Below, piece by piece: positions 10,035-19,141 of a stretch of DNA of 64,000 nt. Both the position numbers and the translations under genes were made by a program. Position 1 is the first letter of the stretch, and each line of letters opens with the position of its first letter. The DNA is from JAJCZZ01 sp964569085. Lineage in GTDB: Bacteria > Gemmatimonadota > Gemmatimonadetes > Longimicrobiales > Gaopeijiaceae. The stretch lies in the NCBI GenBank assembly GCA_964569085.1, contig CAZMTA010000002.1:124001-188000 (forward strand). The letters are read 5' to 3'. Under the pieces are notes generated by a model, which made no database searches, had not been told where the DNA came from, and worked only from the letters and a program-made list of their open reading frames with translations.

Positions 10035-10571
10035 ATGCCGCTGATCTACAAGGACGGCGTCTCCGAGAACACGCACCCGCTCAACGTCGTCGAGGTCCCC
10101 GACGACTTCGTCACCGACGTGGAGCCCGCGGACCGGCCGCCCCTGTACGAGGTCTACATGCGCATGGCCGAGGAGCTGGCCAAGCGGAGCACCTGCGGGC
10201 GCCTCCAGGTGGGCACGGTGATCACCGACGCCCGTCTCGAGCACGTCCTGGCCATCGGGTACAACGGGAACGTCCGGGGCTTCCCCAACCGGTGCGACTC
10301 CGACGAGGCGGGGAAGTGCGGGTGCATCCACTCGGAGATGAACGCCCTGGTGAAGGCTCCCGGAGACCTCCGGGACAAGGTGGTCTTCCTGACCGCCAGC
10401 CCGTGCGTGATGTGCGCCAAGCTCATCGTCCAGTCCCACGTGAGCCACGTCTACTACCGGACGGCCTACCGCGACCCCGCGGGGCTCGACGTCCTGGAGC
10501 GGGCCGGGGTGGCGGCGGTGAAGTACGCCCGCTGGAAGGACCGCTGGCGGGGCCCGGACGAGGACGCGTAG
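10035..10571 (+). CDS. dCMP deaminase-family enzyme
   Basis: 178 residues. The cytidine/dCMP deaminase zinc site is complete: HSEMNAL supplies the His ligand and catalytic Glu, and SPCVMCAK the two Cys ligands. An N-terminal extension of ~35 residues precedes the fold. An extra Cys cluster (GKCGC, with Cys also in TCGR and RCDS) resembles the additional metal site of ComEB/dCMP deaminases. The enzyme would convert dCMP to dUMP for thymidylate synthesis. The ATG at 10035 follows the cupin stop by 40 bp, so it may share its transcript. Confidence 0.9.
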   Translation: MPLIYKDGVSENTHPLNVVEVPDDFVTDVEPADRPPLYEVYMRMAEELAKRSTCGRLQVGTVITDARLEHVLAIGYNGNVRGFPNRCDSDEAGKCGCIHSEMNALVKAPGDLRDKVVFLTASPCVMCAKLIVQSHVSHVYYRTAYRDPAGLDVLERAGVAAVKYARWKDRWRGPDEDA

Positions 10572-10771
10572 GGACGGGCGACCGGGCCCCGGCCGTCGAG
10601 GGGCGACGCGCTCCGGCCGCGCCGCGGCCGTCCCGGCCCCCATGATTTTCCACCACCGCCGGTTCTTTATGCATCGGGACCGGGGGGGAGTCTGGTAAAC
10701 GGACGGCGATCCTGTAGCTTCCGTACTCCCCCGGCTTGCACCTTTTATCACAGCCCAGCGCAGGAGCACCC

Positions 10772-11881
10772 TTGACCCTCGTCCCCGAGGCCCCACCCCA
10801 GGAGTTCGGCCGCTTCTTCCTTCCCGGCCCCACCGAGGTCCGCCGTCCCGTCCTCGAAGCCCAGAACCGGGCCATGATCGGGCACCGCGGCCCGGCCATC
10901 GGCGAGCTCATGGGCGAGCTCCAGGACGGCCTCAAGGAGGTCTTCGTCACCGAGCGCCCCGTGCTGATCTCCACGTCGTCGGCCACCGGCCTCATGGAGG
11001 CGGCGATCCGCAACGGCGCCTCGGGCCGCGTGCTCTCCCTGGTGAACGGCGCGTTCAGCGGCCGCTTCGCCAAGATCGCCCGCCTCTGCGGCCTCGAGGT
11101 GGACGAGGTGGCGGTGGAGTGGGGCGCCACCCACGAGCCGGACCAGCTCGCCGACGCCCTCGCCGGCGGCTCCTACGACGCGGTGACCGTGGTGCACTCC
11201 GAGACCTCCACCGGCGCGCTCCAGGACCTGGACGCCCTGGGCGAGGTCCTCCGGGAGCACCCCGACACGTTCCTCCTCGTGGACTCGGTCACCGGCGTCG
11301 GCGGAGCGGAGATGCGCGCCGACGAGTGGTGCCTGGACTTCGTGCTCACCGGGTCCCAGAAGGCCCTGGCGGTGCCCCCGGGCCTCGCCTTCGGGGTGGC
11401 CTCCAAGCGGCTCCTGGACCGGGCGGCCACGCTCCCGGGGCGGGGGATGTACTTCGACCTGGTGGCGTTCGCGGAGAAGATGGAGAAGCTCCAGACCACG
11501 ACCACGCCGGCGGTCTCGCTCATGTACGCCCTGGCCGAGCAGCTCCGCCACATCCGGGAGGAGACCATGGAGGCGCGCTGGGCGCGGCACCGGGCGATGG
11601 CCGAGCGGACCTGGGCCTGGGTGGACGAGATGAACGAGGAGGGCGCCGGCCTCACGATCCTGGCCGAGGAGGGGCACCGCTCCCCGACGGTCACGTGCAT
11701 CGGGCTCCCCGAGCGCCTGACCGGCCCCGAGGTCGTGAAGGCCATGGCCGACCGCGGCTGGGTGATCGGCGGCGGGTACGGCAAGCTGAAGCCGGACCAC
11801 GTCCGCATCGGCCACATGGGCGACCACACCGTGGAGGGCCTCGACGTCCTCCTGGGCGAGCTGACGGAGGTGGTCCGATGA
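10772..11881 (+). CDS. Class V aminotransferase, probable phosphoserine aminotransferase
   Basis: 369 residues starting at TTG 10772, with AGGAG at 10762-10766. Another TTG at 10736 is in frame but has no ribosome binding site. It is a PLP fold-type I enzyme. Early motifs are FLPGPTEVRRPVL and GHRGP; the PLP lysine is Lys197 in GSQKAL. It resembles the alanine-glyoxylate/serine-pyruvate branch of class V rather than classical SerC. Because the next gene is serA, overlapping by ATGA, its likely role is conversion of 3-phosphohydroxypyruvate to phosphoserine. The activity is inferred from context. Confidence 0.88.
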   Translation: MTLVPEAPPQEFGRFFLPGPTEVRRPVLEAQNRAMIGHRGPAIGELMGELQDGLKEVFVTERPVLISTSSATGLMEAAIRNGASGRVLSLVNGAFSGRFAKIARLCGLEVDEVAVEWGATHEPDQLADALAGGSYDAVTVVHSETSTGALQDLDALGEVLREHPDTFLLVDSVTGVGGAEMRADEWCLDFVLTGSQKALAVPPGLAFGVASKRLLDRAATLPGRGMYFDLVAFAEKMEKLQTTTTPAVSLMYALAEQLRHIREETMEARWARHRAMAERTWAWVDEMNEEGAGLTILAEEGHRSPTVTCIGLPERLTGPEVVKAMADRGWVIGGGYGKLKPDHVRIGHMGDHTVEGLDVLLGELTEVVR

Positions 11882-13482
11882 GCGGCGCCGAGCGCTGGAC
11901 GGTCCTGGTCACGGACAAGGTCCTGGAGTCGGGCCTGGCCCCTCTCCGGCAGGACGGCCGGTTCGACATCGTGAAGATCGACGACTCGGCGACGCCGGAG
12001 TTCATGGAGGCCCTCGAGCGCGCCCACGGGCTCGTGGTGCGGAGCGCCACCAAGGTGCGGAAGGACCTCCTGGACAAGGCGCCGGAGCTGCGGGTGGTGG
12101 GGCGCGCCGGGGTGGGCGTGGACAACATCGACCTGGACTACGCGTCCGAGCGGGGCGTGGCGGTCATCAACGCACCCGCCGGGAACACCGTCTCCGCCGC
12201 GGAGCTGAGCGTGGCGCTCATGATGGCCATGCTCCGCCGCATCCCCGCCGCGGACCAGTCGGTGCGCGCCGGGGAGTGGGCCCGCTCCCGCTACAAGGGC
12301 GTGGAGATCCGCGGCCGCACCCTCGGGCTGGTGGGGGCGGGCCGCATCGGCGGCGAGGTCGCCAAGCGCGCCCGGGCCCTGGGCATGAAGGTCCTGGCCC
12401 ACGATCCCTACCTCACCGACGAGCGCGCCGACGACCTCCGGGTCCAGCGCGCCTCCATGGACGAGATCCTGGAGCAGTCCGACGTGATCTCCCTCCACGT
12501 GCCCCTCACCGACGACACGCGGGACCTGATCGGCGCCGAGGAGCTGAGCCGCATGAAGGACAGCGCCTACCTGGTGAACGTGGCCCGGGGCGGCGTGGTC
12601 AACGAGGCGGAGCTGGTGGCGGCGCTGGAGGACGGCGCCATCGCCGGGGCGGCCCTGGACGTGTACGCGACCGAGCCCCTCCCCGAGGGCTCGCCGCTGC
12701 GCGGGGCGCCGAACCTCATCCTGACGCCCCACCTGGGCGCGTCCACCGAGGAGGCGCAGGAGCTGGTGGCCCAGGAGATCGCGGCGGGCGTGCGGGACGC
12801 GCTGGCCGACGGTGATCTCTCGGCGGCGCTCAACGCTCCGGCGGTGAGCGGCGAGGCCATGCGGGCCAAGGCACCCCTCTTCGACCTGGCCCGTCGCATG
12901 GGTCGGCTGGCCTGCGCCCTGGCGCCGGGCGGCCTGGAGGGCGTGGAGACGCGCTACCACGGCGAGTCCGACGAGGTGCTCCGGCCCCTCTCCTCCTTCG
13001 TGAAGGTGGGGCTCCTGGAGAACATCCTCGGCGAGGACCAGGTGAACTACGTCAGCGCCCCGGCGCTGGCCCGCCAGCGGGGCATCGGCGTGGCCCGGAC
13101 CCAGCTCGCCCGCCACACCGACTACACGGAGTTCGTGGAGGTGGTGGTGAAGGCCGAGCGCGGCGACCTCAAGTTGGCCGGGGCGCTCCTGGGCGACAGC
13201 CATCCCCGCATCGTCCGCATCCAGGACTACCACGTGGACATCGTCCCCCACGGGACGCTCCTGGTCATGCGCAACCAGGACGTGCCCGGCGTCATCGGAC
13301 GGGTGGGCACGGTGCTGGGCGAGCGGGGGATCAACATCGCCGAGTACCACCAGGCCCGCCTGAGCCGCGGCGGCGAGGCGCTGGCCGCCATCGCCGTGGA
13401 CGGCCAGGTGGACCCCGACGTCCGCGACGATCTGCTGGCCCTGGACGAGGTCCTGTCCGCGGTGGTGGTCCGTCTGGGGTGA
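11878..13482 (+). CDS. serA: D-3-phosphoglycerate dehydrogenase
   Basis: 534 residues, the long SerA form. It oxidises 3-phosphoglycerate to 3-phosphohydroxypyruvate, the first step of serine synthesis. The NAD-binding loop GAGRIG is at residues 153-158. The catalytic triad is Arg237 (VARGG), Glu266 (YATEP) and His285 (TPHLG). After ~310 come the intervening ASB-type domain and a C-terminal ACT domain (from ~455, HGTLLVMRNQDVPG), the usual site of serine feedback. Its ATG overlaps the aminotransferase stop (ATGA), so the two serine enzymes are translationally coupled. Confidence 0.97.
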   Translation: MSGAERWTVLVTDKVLESGLAPLRQDGRFDIVKIDDSATPEFMEALERAHGLVVRSATKVRKDLLDKAPELRVVGRAGVGVDNIDLDYASERGVAVINAPAGNTVSAAELSVALMMAMLRRIPAADQSVRAGEWARSRYKGVEIRGRTLGLVGAGRIGGEVAKRARALGMKVLAHDPYLTDERADDLRVQRASMDEILEQSDVISLHVPLTDDTRDLIGAEELSRMKDSAYLVNVARGGVVNEAELVAALEDGAIAGAALDVYATEPLPEGSPLRGAPNLILTPHLGASTEEAQELVAQEIAAGVRDALADGDLSAALNAPAVSGEAMRAKAPLFDLARRMGRLACALAPGGLEGVETRYHGESDEVLRPLSSFVKVGLLENILGEDQVNYVSAPALARQRGIGVARTQLARHTDYTEFVEVVVKAERGDLKLAGALLGDSHPRIVRIQDYHVDIVPHGTLLVMRNQDVPGVIGRVGTVLGERGINIAEYHQARLSRGGEALAAIAVDGQVDPDVRDDLLALDEVLSAVVVRLG

Positions 13483-13492
13483 GGGAGCCGTC

Positions 13493-15406
13493 GTGAGCGC
13501 CCCGGAGAAGCGGTACCGAGACGCCGCGGGGCGCCACGACGCCGCCCGGGCCGAAGCGGCCCGGGCCTCCCGGCGCATGGGGGTGGTGCGGGTCGCCACC
13601 TTCGTGGCGGCGGCCGCCGCCTTCCTGGGGTGGGACGTCCTGGAGGGCGGCGCGGCCACCGTCGCGCTCTGGCTCGGGCTGGCCCTGGTGGCCGTCTTCC
13701 TGGCCGAGGTCTCGGTCCACCGTCGCCATCGCCGGAAGGAGCGGTGGCACGCCGCCCTCCTGGCCCTGGCCCGGGAGGGGCTCCATCGTCTGGACCGCCG
13801 CTGGGAGGAGCTCGAGGCGTCCCTCCCGCCCGGGGAACGGGCCGTGGAGCCGCCGCCCCCGGACCATCCCTACGCCCGGGACCTGGACGTGGTGGGCTCG
13901 GCGTCCCTCCTGCGGATCCTGGGGCCCGTCACCTCCGAGCCGGGTCGGGACCGGCTGCTGGGTTGGCTCCTGACGCCCGCCCCGCCCGCCGAGGCGGTCC
14001 TCCGCCGCGAGGCCGTGGAGGAGCTGGCGCCCCTCCTGGAAGCCCGCTCCGAGTTCGCGGCCCACGGGCGTCTGGAGGCGCCGGCGGAGCCCGGTCGGCT
14101 GGCACCCTTCCTGACGTGGGCCGAGGGCGAGAGCTGGCTGGCCTCCCGGCCGCTCCTGGTCTGGGCGGCCCGCATCCTGCCGCCGGTGCTCCTGGCCCTG
14201 GTGGCCGGCGACGTCTTCATGGGGTGGGGTCCCTGGTGGCTCCTCCCGGGCCTGGCGCAGCTCGTCGTCCTCCGCCGGACCCTGGGCCCCCTGGGGCGGG
14301 AGCTGGGACGGGCGGCGTCCGGCGGGCCCGTGCTCCCGGCCTACGTCCCCCAGCTCCGGATCCTGGAGGAGGGGGGCTGGAGCGCGCCCCGCCTCCGGGA
14401 GCTCGCCGCCCGGGTGGACCGGGACGGGGAGGCCGCCTCGGCCAGCCTGGGACGCCTCTCCGGCCTCCTGGACACCGTGGAGAGCCGGCGGAACATGGTC
14501 TACGCCACCCTGGCGCCCGTCCTCCTCCTGGACGTGCACCTGGCGGGACGCCTGGACCGGTGGCGCGCGACCCACGGGAGCGGGGTGCGGGGGTGGCTGG
14601 AGGCGCTGGGCGAGTGGGAAGCCCTGTCGGCGCTGGCCAGCCTCGCCCACGACCATCCCGATTGGGTCTTCCCCGAGTGGGTGGAGGACGGGGCGGCGGT
14701 GGTCGAGGCGGCCTCGGTGGGCCATCCGCTCCTCCGCCCCGACGAGTGCGTGCGCAACGACGTGGAGGTGGGCCCCCCGGGGAGCTTCCTCCTGGTGACC
14801 GGCTCCAACATGTCCGGGAAGAGCACGCTCCTGCGGGCGCTGGGCACCAACGTGGTGCTGGCCCACGCGGGGGGACCCGTGTGCGCCGGGTCCTTCCGTC
14901 TCCCGGCCCTCCGGGTCCACACCAGCATGCGGATCGACGACTCCCTGGCCCGGGGCGTCTCCCTCTTCATGGCCGAGCTGCTGCGCGTGCGGGACATCGT
15001 CCGCGCCGCCGACGCCGACGGGGCCCCCGTCTTCTACCTCCTGGACGAGATCCTCCACGGCACCAACACCGCCGAGCGGCGCGTGGCCGCCCGGGGAGTC
15101 GTCCGCCACCTCCTGGCGGCGGGCGCCGTGGGCGCCGTGAGCACCCACGACCTGACGCTGGCGCGCTCCCCGGAGCTGGAGGCCGCCGCCCGGGCCGTGC
15201 ACTTCCGGGAAGAGGTGGAGGAGGTCCCCGACGGGGAGGGCGGCGCACGCACCCGCCTGGACTTCGACTACACCCTGCGCGAGGGGATCGCCACGACGCG
15301 GAACGCCCTCAAGCTCCTGGACGCGGTCGGGCTGGGGGGGCTGGAGCTGGAGGCCGAGCCGGACGACCCCCCGGCGGACGGGCCCGGGGAACCTCCCCGG
15401 GGCTGA
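13493..15406 (+). CDS. Membrane-anchored MutS-like ATPase
   Basis: 637 residues from GTG 13493, with GAGGGAG just upstream, 10 bp after serA. Two hydrophobic pairs (residues ~32-72 and ~205-255) predict membrane anchoring. The C-terminal MutS ATPase is intact: Walker A GSNMSGKST with Lys443, Walker B YLLDEI with Asp518-Glu519, and the STHD segment at ~545. The mismatch-recognition domain I with its Phe-x-Glu motif is absent, and the middle region is a shortened lever/core. Such non-canonical MutS homologues exist in several phyla without a known role. The membrane segments argue against classical mismatch repair. Confidence 0.85.
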   Translation: MSAPEKRYRDAAGRHDAARAEAARASRRMGVVRVATFVAAAAAFLGWDVLEGGAATVALWLGLALVAVFLAEVSVHRRHRRKERWHAALLALAREGLHRLDRRWEELEASLPPGERAVEPPPPDHPYARDLDVVGSASLLRILGPVTSEPGRDRLLGWLLTPAPPAEAVLRREAVEELAPLLEARSEFAAHGRLEAPAEPGRLAPFLTWAEGESWLASRPLLVWAARILPPVLLALVAGDVFMGWGPWWLLPGLAQLVVLRRTLGPLGRELGRAASGGPVLPAYVPQLRILEEGGWSAPRLRELAARVDRDGEAASASLGRLSGLLDTVESRRNMVYATLAPVLLLDVHLAGRLDRWRATHGSGVRGWLEALGEWEALSALASLAHDHPDWVFPEWVEDGAAVVEAASVGHPLLRPDECVRNDVEVGPPGSFLLVTGSNMSGKSTLLRALGTNVVLAHAGGPVCAGSFRLPALRVHTSMRIDDSLARGVSLFMAELLRVRDIVRAADADGAPVFYLLDEILHGTNTAERRVAARGVVRHLLAAGAVGAVSTHDLTLARSPELEAAARAVHFREEVEEVPDGEGGARTRLDFDYTLREGIATTRNALKLLDAVGLGGLELEAEPDDPPADGPGEPPRG

Positions 15407-15430
15407 GCCCGCGCGGGGCCCCGTGTCCCC

Positions 15431-16627
15431 TCAGGCCTCTCCGGAGGCCCGCTGCGCCTTCCGGTCCTCCTCCACCTCGCGGCGGACCGCCTCCACGTCC
15501 TCGTCGTCCAGGATCCCCAGCTCGTCCCGGGCGTGCTCCGCCATGGCCACCGAGTCCCGGGCCAGGATCATGGGCACCCCCTTGGCCCGCACCTCCTTCG
15601 CGATGGCCTGCACCTGCCGGTCCCGCTCGGTCTCGGTGTCGGGCGTGACGTCCCGGATGTAGATCGCCTTCACCCGCCCGGGGTGGCGCTCCACCACGCG
15701 GCGGTAGTTCTCGGCGTCCTCCTGCCCCGAGTCCCCGATGAGGACGAGGGGCATGTCCGGGTAGTTCTCCAGGAGGATCGCGGCGCGCTCGAGCTTGGGC
15801 GCGTCGTGGGCGATGAGCGCCGACTCGTCCTCGAAGACGCTCAGGTCCTGCATGTAGAACGGGCCCAGGGGGAGGTCCCGGAGCTTCATGAAGTCGGTGA
15901 AGAGGTCGTAGAGGTTCCACCCCGAGAGCGAGACGTAGAAGAAGGGGTTGGGGGCGTCCCCGGGCCCGCCCTTCTCCAGGGCGCGGTAGAGGGCCTCCAC
16001 GCCGGGGAGCGGCGGGCGGGTGGCGGCGTCGTGGCCGAAGATCATGCGGATCTGGCTCAGCGTCTCGGTGGAGTGGGTCTTCACCACCGTGTCGTCCAGA
16101 TCGCTGAACACCCCGTACGACGCCTCCGGCGAGGGCACCAGGACCTCCGCGTCGGTCTCGATCCGGTGCCCGGTGAGGGGCACGTGCACGTCCAGGGGCA
16201 CGCGATGCCATCCGGGCTCCAGCTCCTCCTCCGGTTCCAGACGGAAGGCGAAGTAGCCCTCGTCGTCGCTCACCGTCCGCCAGGTCCCACCCCGGTACGA
16301 TGCCCGGATCTCGGCGCCGGGGATCTCGTCGCTCTCGAAGCGCCGGAAGGTGGTCCAGGCGGTCTCCAGGATCCCCGGGTCGCGGTCGGGGTCCGCCCCG
16401 CCCACGCTGTTGGCCTCCATCACCCGTCCCTTGATCCGGAGGAAGCCGGGCCCGCCGTGGGAGCGGAAGGTGACGACCACCGGGTCGTCCAGGAGGCCCA
16501 GGGCGTGCTCGGCCCGGAGCCAGAGGCTCGGCGCCGGGGAGACGCCGAGGGTGGTGCGCCTGGTGGCGCCGTCCCCGTCCATGGGGTGGGGCTCGGCGTC
16601 GGTGGAGAAGCTGTGGGATTCGGTCAT
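15431..16627 (-). CDS. DUF2183/App1-like phosphatase-domain protein (paralogue 1)
   Basis: 398 residues from ATG 16627; the frame is open upstream but that part is antisense to the P1 peptidase gene. Residues ~90-165 resemble a beta-rich carbohydrate/lipid-binding-like region. The HAD-type catalytic motif Asp176-x-Asp178-x-Thr180 (SDLDDTVV) starts the DUF2183 domain, followed by NPFFYVSLSGWNLY, KLERAAILL and VLIGDSGQEDAENY. In yeast App1 this domain dephosphorylates phosphatidic acid. Here there is no signal peptide or membrane segment, so the substrate is open. A second copy is at 50650-51822. It is followed downstream by the convergent MutS-like gene. Confidence 0.87.
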   Translation of the reverse strand: MTESHSFSTDAEPHPMDGDGATRRTTLGVSPAPSLWLRAEHALGLLDDPVVVTFRSHGGPGFLRIKGRVMEANSVGGADPDRDPGILETAWTTFRRFESDEIPGAEIRASYRGGTWRTVSDDEGYFAFRLEPEEELEPGWHRVPLDVHVPLTGHRIETDAEVLVPSPEASYGVFSDLDDTVVKTHSTETLSQIRMIFGHDAATRPPLPGVEALYRALEKGGPGDAPNPFFYVSLSGWNLYDLFTDFMKLRDLPLGPFYMQDLSVFEDESALIAHDAPKLERAAILLENYPDMPLVLIGDSGQEDAENYRRVVERHPGRVKAIYIRDVTPDTETERDRQVQAIAKEVRAKGVPMILARDSVAMAEHARDELGILDDEDVEAVRREVEEDRKAQRASGEA

Positions 16628-16755
16628 GGCGTCGGGGGTTCGGGGCGGGCGGGGCCCGGCGAGGGCGGCCCCGCTCGGCCTCCATGGGGATGCACGAACC
16701 ATTCCGACGGTCCGCCCCCGGCCTGCCCCCGACCCGGCGCCCCGGGGCGCCCCGG

Positions 16756-18042
16756 CTACCGCCCTCCGTCGGCCCCCGGGATCACGCCGTACCGCCGCAG
16801 GATCTCCACCGTGGGCTCGAGGGGGAGCGCCTCCACCGTGCGTCCGTTGCTCGTGACGGTCACGGCCTTGAGGAGGGAGTTGTAGATGGCCTCCTCGGTG
16901 GCTTCCACGGTGGCCTGGAAGAGCCCGCTCATGCGGCTGTTGGTCAGGTCCTCCACCGTCGCCACCTCCCCCGAGCCCCCGCGACGCACCTCGTTGGCCG
17001 TGGAGAAGGCCAGGACGTAGTCGCCGGAGCCGTTGCTGGCGTACGAGCCCGTGCGGGCCAGCCCCATGACGGCGCGGCGCGCCACCCGCTCCAGGTTGCG
17101 GTCCGAGAGGGGGGCGTCGGTGGCCACCACGATCATGACGGAGCCCCACTCCTGGACGTCGGCGTGGGGGTTCCAGCGACCTTCGGGGAGGTCGGCGGCC
17201 GGGTGGTCGGCCGATCGGGCCATGGACTCGCCCGCCTCCCCGGCCCCCCCGGCCGCCCCCCGCTCCACCTGACCCCGGAACGCGTACTGGCCCAGCTCCT
17301 CGCCGACGGGGGCGCCGTCCATGGTCAGGATCCCGCCGAAGTTGGTCTGCACCAGGACGCCCACGCTGTAGCCGCCCAGGCCCGCGGGCAGCACCCGGCT
17401 GCTCGTCCCGATGCCGCCCTTCCAGCCGAAGGCCACCGTCCCGGCCCCGGCGCCCACGGCGCCCTCCTCCACCGGGCCGGCCTCCGCCGACTCCAGCGCC
17501 GCCCGCACGTGCTCGGGGCGGATGGGACGGGAGCGGATGTCGTTGAGCCCGCCGTCGTTGGTCTCGCCCACCACGGCGTTGAGGGAGCGCACCTCCTCCA
17601 TGCCGTCCCGCTCGAGCATCCACTCCACCATCGCGTCCGCGGCCTTCCAGACGCAGAGGGTGCAGGTCAGGAGGATGGGGGTCTCCAGCTCCCCCAGCTC
17701 CCGGATCTGGGTCACGCCCAGGAGCTTGCCGTACCCGTTCCCCACGTGGAGCGCCGCCGGGACCCGGCTGAAGTACGGGTTCCCGCCGTGGGGCCGGATG
17801 GCGGTGACGCCGGTCCGCACGTCGTCCCCCTCGATCACCGTGGCGTGGCCCACCCGCACGCCGGCCACGTCGGTGATGGCGTTGTGGGTGCCGGGCTGGA
17901 AGACGCCCACGCGGACGCCCAGGTCGCGGGCCCGGGGGCGGTCGGCTCCCTCCTGCGCCGCGCCGGCGGCGGGAAGGAGGAGGACGAGGAGGACGAGGAC
18001 GGCGGAGGGGACGCGGAGGGCGCGCACGGAGCGGGCTCCCAT
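16756..18042 (-). CDS. Exported P1-family (DmpA-like) aminopeptidase
   Basis: 428 residues with a signal peptide (hydrophobic core ~10-25, ending Ala-Gln). P1 enzymes self-cleave to expose an N-terminal nucleophile. The conserved segments are visible: NAITDVAGVRVGH near the start, NDGGLNDIR, GAGTVAFGWKGGIGTSS, and the cleavage/nucleophile region SNGSGDYVLAFST. They release N-terminal residues from peptides, including D-amino acids or beta-peptides in some members. A Gly/Ala-rich insert lies at ~265-285. The start overlaps the ctaB stop (TGATG), so the two genes are coupled. Confidence 0.92.
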   Translation of the reverse strand: MGARSVRALRVPSAVLVLLVLLLPAAGAAQEGADRPRARDLGVRVGVFQPGTHNAITDVAGVRVGHATVIEGDDVRTGVTAIRPHGGNPYFSRVPAALHVGNGYGKLLGVTQIRELGELETPILLTCTLCVWKAADAMVEWMLERDGMEEVRSLNAVVGETNDGGLNDIRSRPIRPEHVRAALESAEAGPVEEGAVGAGAGTVAFGWKGGIGTSSRVLPAGLGGYSVGVLVQTNFGGILTMDGAPVGEELGQYAFRGQVERGAAGGAGEAGESMARSADHPAADLPEGRWNPHADVQEWGSVMIVVATDAPLSDRNLERVARRAVMGLARTGSYASNGSGDYVLAFSTANEVRRGGSGEVATVEDLTNSRMSGLFQATVEATEEAIYNSLLKAVTVTSNGRTVEALPLEPTVEILRRYGVIPGADGGR

Positions 18043-18953
18043 CAGAGGCGGACGGTGTCGAAGAGCATGAGGCCGAGAAGCACCGGGTGGTACAGCAGCG
18101 ACGACAGGAACACCCGGCGGGCCGAGGCGTCGGTCAGGTGCCGGGCCGCCCCCACGCTGACCCACAGGAAGGCGAGGCTGGCCAGGAGCGCCCCCCCGAA
18201 GTACCAGGGCCCGGTGTAGCCCAGGACGGTGGGGACCAGGCTCACGGGCACCAGCGCCGAGGTGGCCATGACCATGTGGAGGCTGATGACCTTCCCGGCG
18301 TCGTCGTGGGGCGGGATGAGCTTGAAGCCCACCCGGGCGTAGTCCTCGCGGAGCATCCAGGCCAGCCCCAGGACGTGGGGGAGCTGCCAGAGGTAGGCGA
18401 TGGCGAAGAGGGCGAAGCCCCCCAGGTCCACCCGCCCGGTGGCCGCCGTCCACCCGATGAGGGTGGGGAGCGCCCCGGGGACGCCCCCGGCCAGGGTGGC
18501 GAAGTACGAGCGGGACTTGAGCGGCGTGTACACCCAGTGGTAGGCCGCCGCCGAAGCCGCCGCCAGGAGGGCCGGGAGCCATCCCGCCAGGAGCGTCAGG
18601 TAGACGATCCCGCCCACGAAGAGCGCGGTGCCGAAGGCGCGCCCCTGCTCCGGGGTGAGGCGGCCGGACGGGATGGGCCGGCTGCGCGTACGGATCATGC
18701 GGGCGTCCACCTCCCGCTCCTTCCACTGGTTCAGCGCCAGGGCGCCGGCGGTGGCCACCCCCGTCCCCGCCATGGTGTGGAGCGCCAGGGCCAGGCCGAT
18801 GCGTCCCCGGGAGGCCACGAAGGCCGTGACGCCGGCCGTGATCATGACGTAGCCGGCGATCCCGGGCTTGGTGAGCTCGTAGTACGCCCGCGCCGCGCTG
18901 GTGCCGGAGCGCTCGGTCGCTCGGGGTTCGTCGGAGGTCTGGACGTCGTCCAT
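18042..18953 (-). CDS. ctaB: Protoheme IX farnesyltransferase (heme O synthase)
   Basis: 303 residues with about nine membrane helices. UbiA-superfamily motifs are present: NQWKEREVDARMIRTRSRP in loop 2 for the prenyl-diphosphate metal site, and REDYARVGFKLIP in loop 6. The sequence YTPLKSRS between them is typical of heme O synthases. It attaches farnesyl to heme B for cytochrome oxidase assembly. The ATG at 18953 is followed by a ~25-residue hydrophilic N-terminus. No other cytochrome oxidase genes are in the window. Confidence 0.95.
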   Translation of the reverse strand: MDDVQTSDEPRATERSGTSAARAYYELTKPGIAGYVMITAGVTAFVASRGRIGLALALHTMAGTGVATAGALALNQWKEREVDARMIRTRSRPIPSGRLTPEQGRAFGTALFVGGIVYLTLLAGWLPALLAAASAAAYHWVYTPLKSRSYFATLAGGVPGALPTLIGWTAATGRVDLGGFALFAIAYLWQLPHVLGLAWMLREDYARVGFKLIPPHDDAGKVISLHMVMATSALVPVSLVPTVLGYTGPWYFGGALLASLAFLWVSVGAARHLTDASARRVFLSSLLYHPVLLGLMLFDTVRL

Positions 18954-19047
18954 CGGCCCGGGAGGTAGGGACGGGGGGAGGGGCCCCGGAGGGGATCGCC
19001 CCAATCTAACCGCCCGGGCCGAGCCACACCCACCCGGGTCCCTCCGT

Positions 19048-19070
19048 CCGCTTAAGCGCCGTGTAAGCGG
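19048..19070. promoter_or_regulatory. Inverted repeat CCGCTTA-N9-TAAGCGG, candidate operator
   Basis: A perfect 7-bp dyad with a 9-bp spacer in the region between divergent ctaB (start 18953) and the Ig-like lipoprotein gene (start 19142). Its spacing suits a dimeric helix-turn-helix regulator. Its position 72 bp upstream of the lipoprotein start is consistent with control of that gene. No regulator is assigned. Confidence 0.35.
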
Positions 19071-19141
19071 GGTCCCCGATGCTTCCTCCACGACGACGCA
19101 GTGCCGTCGCACGAACCACGACACACTCCCTGGAGGGAGCC

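Noticed and set aside
10640..10770. Possible promoter elements before the serine operon (TTTCCA, TATGCA, TTGCAC)
   Set aside because: No pair has acceptable spacing and matches together.
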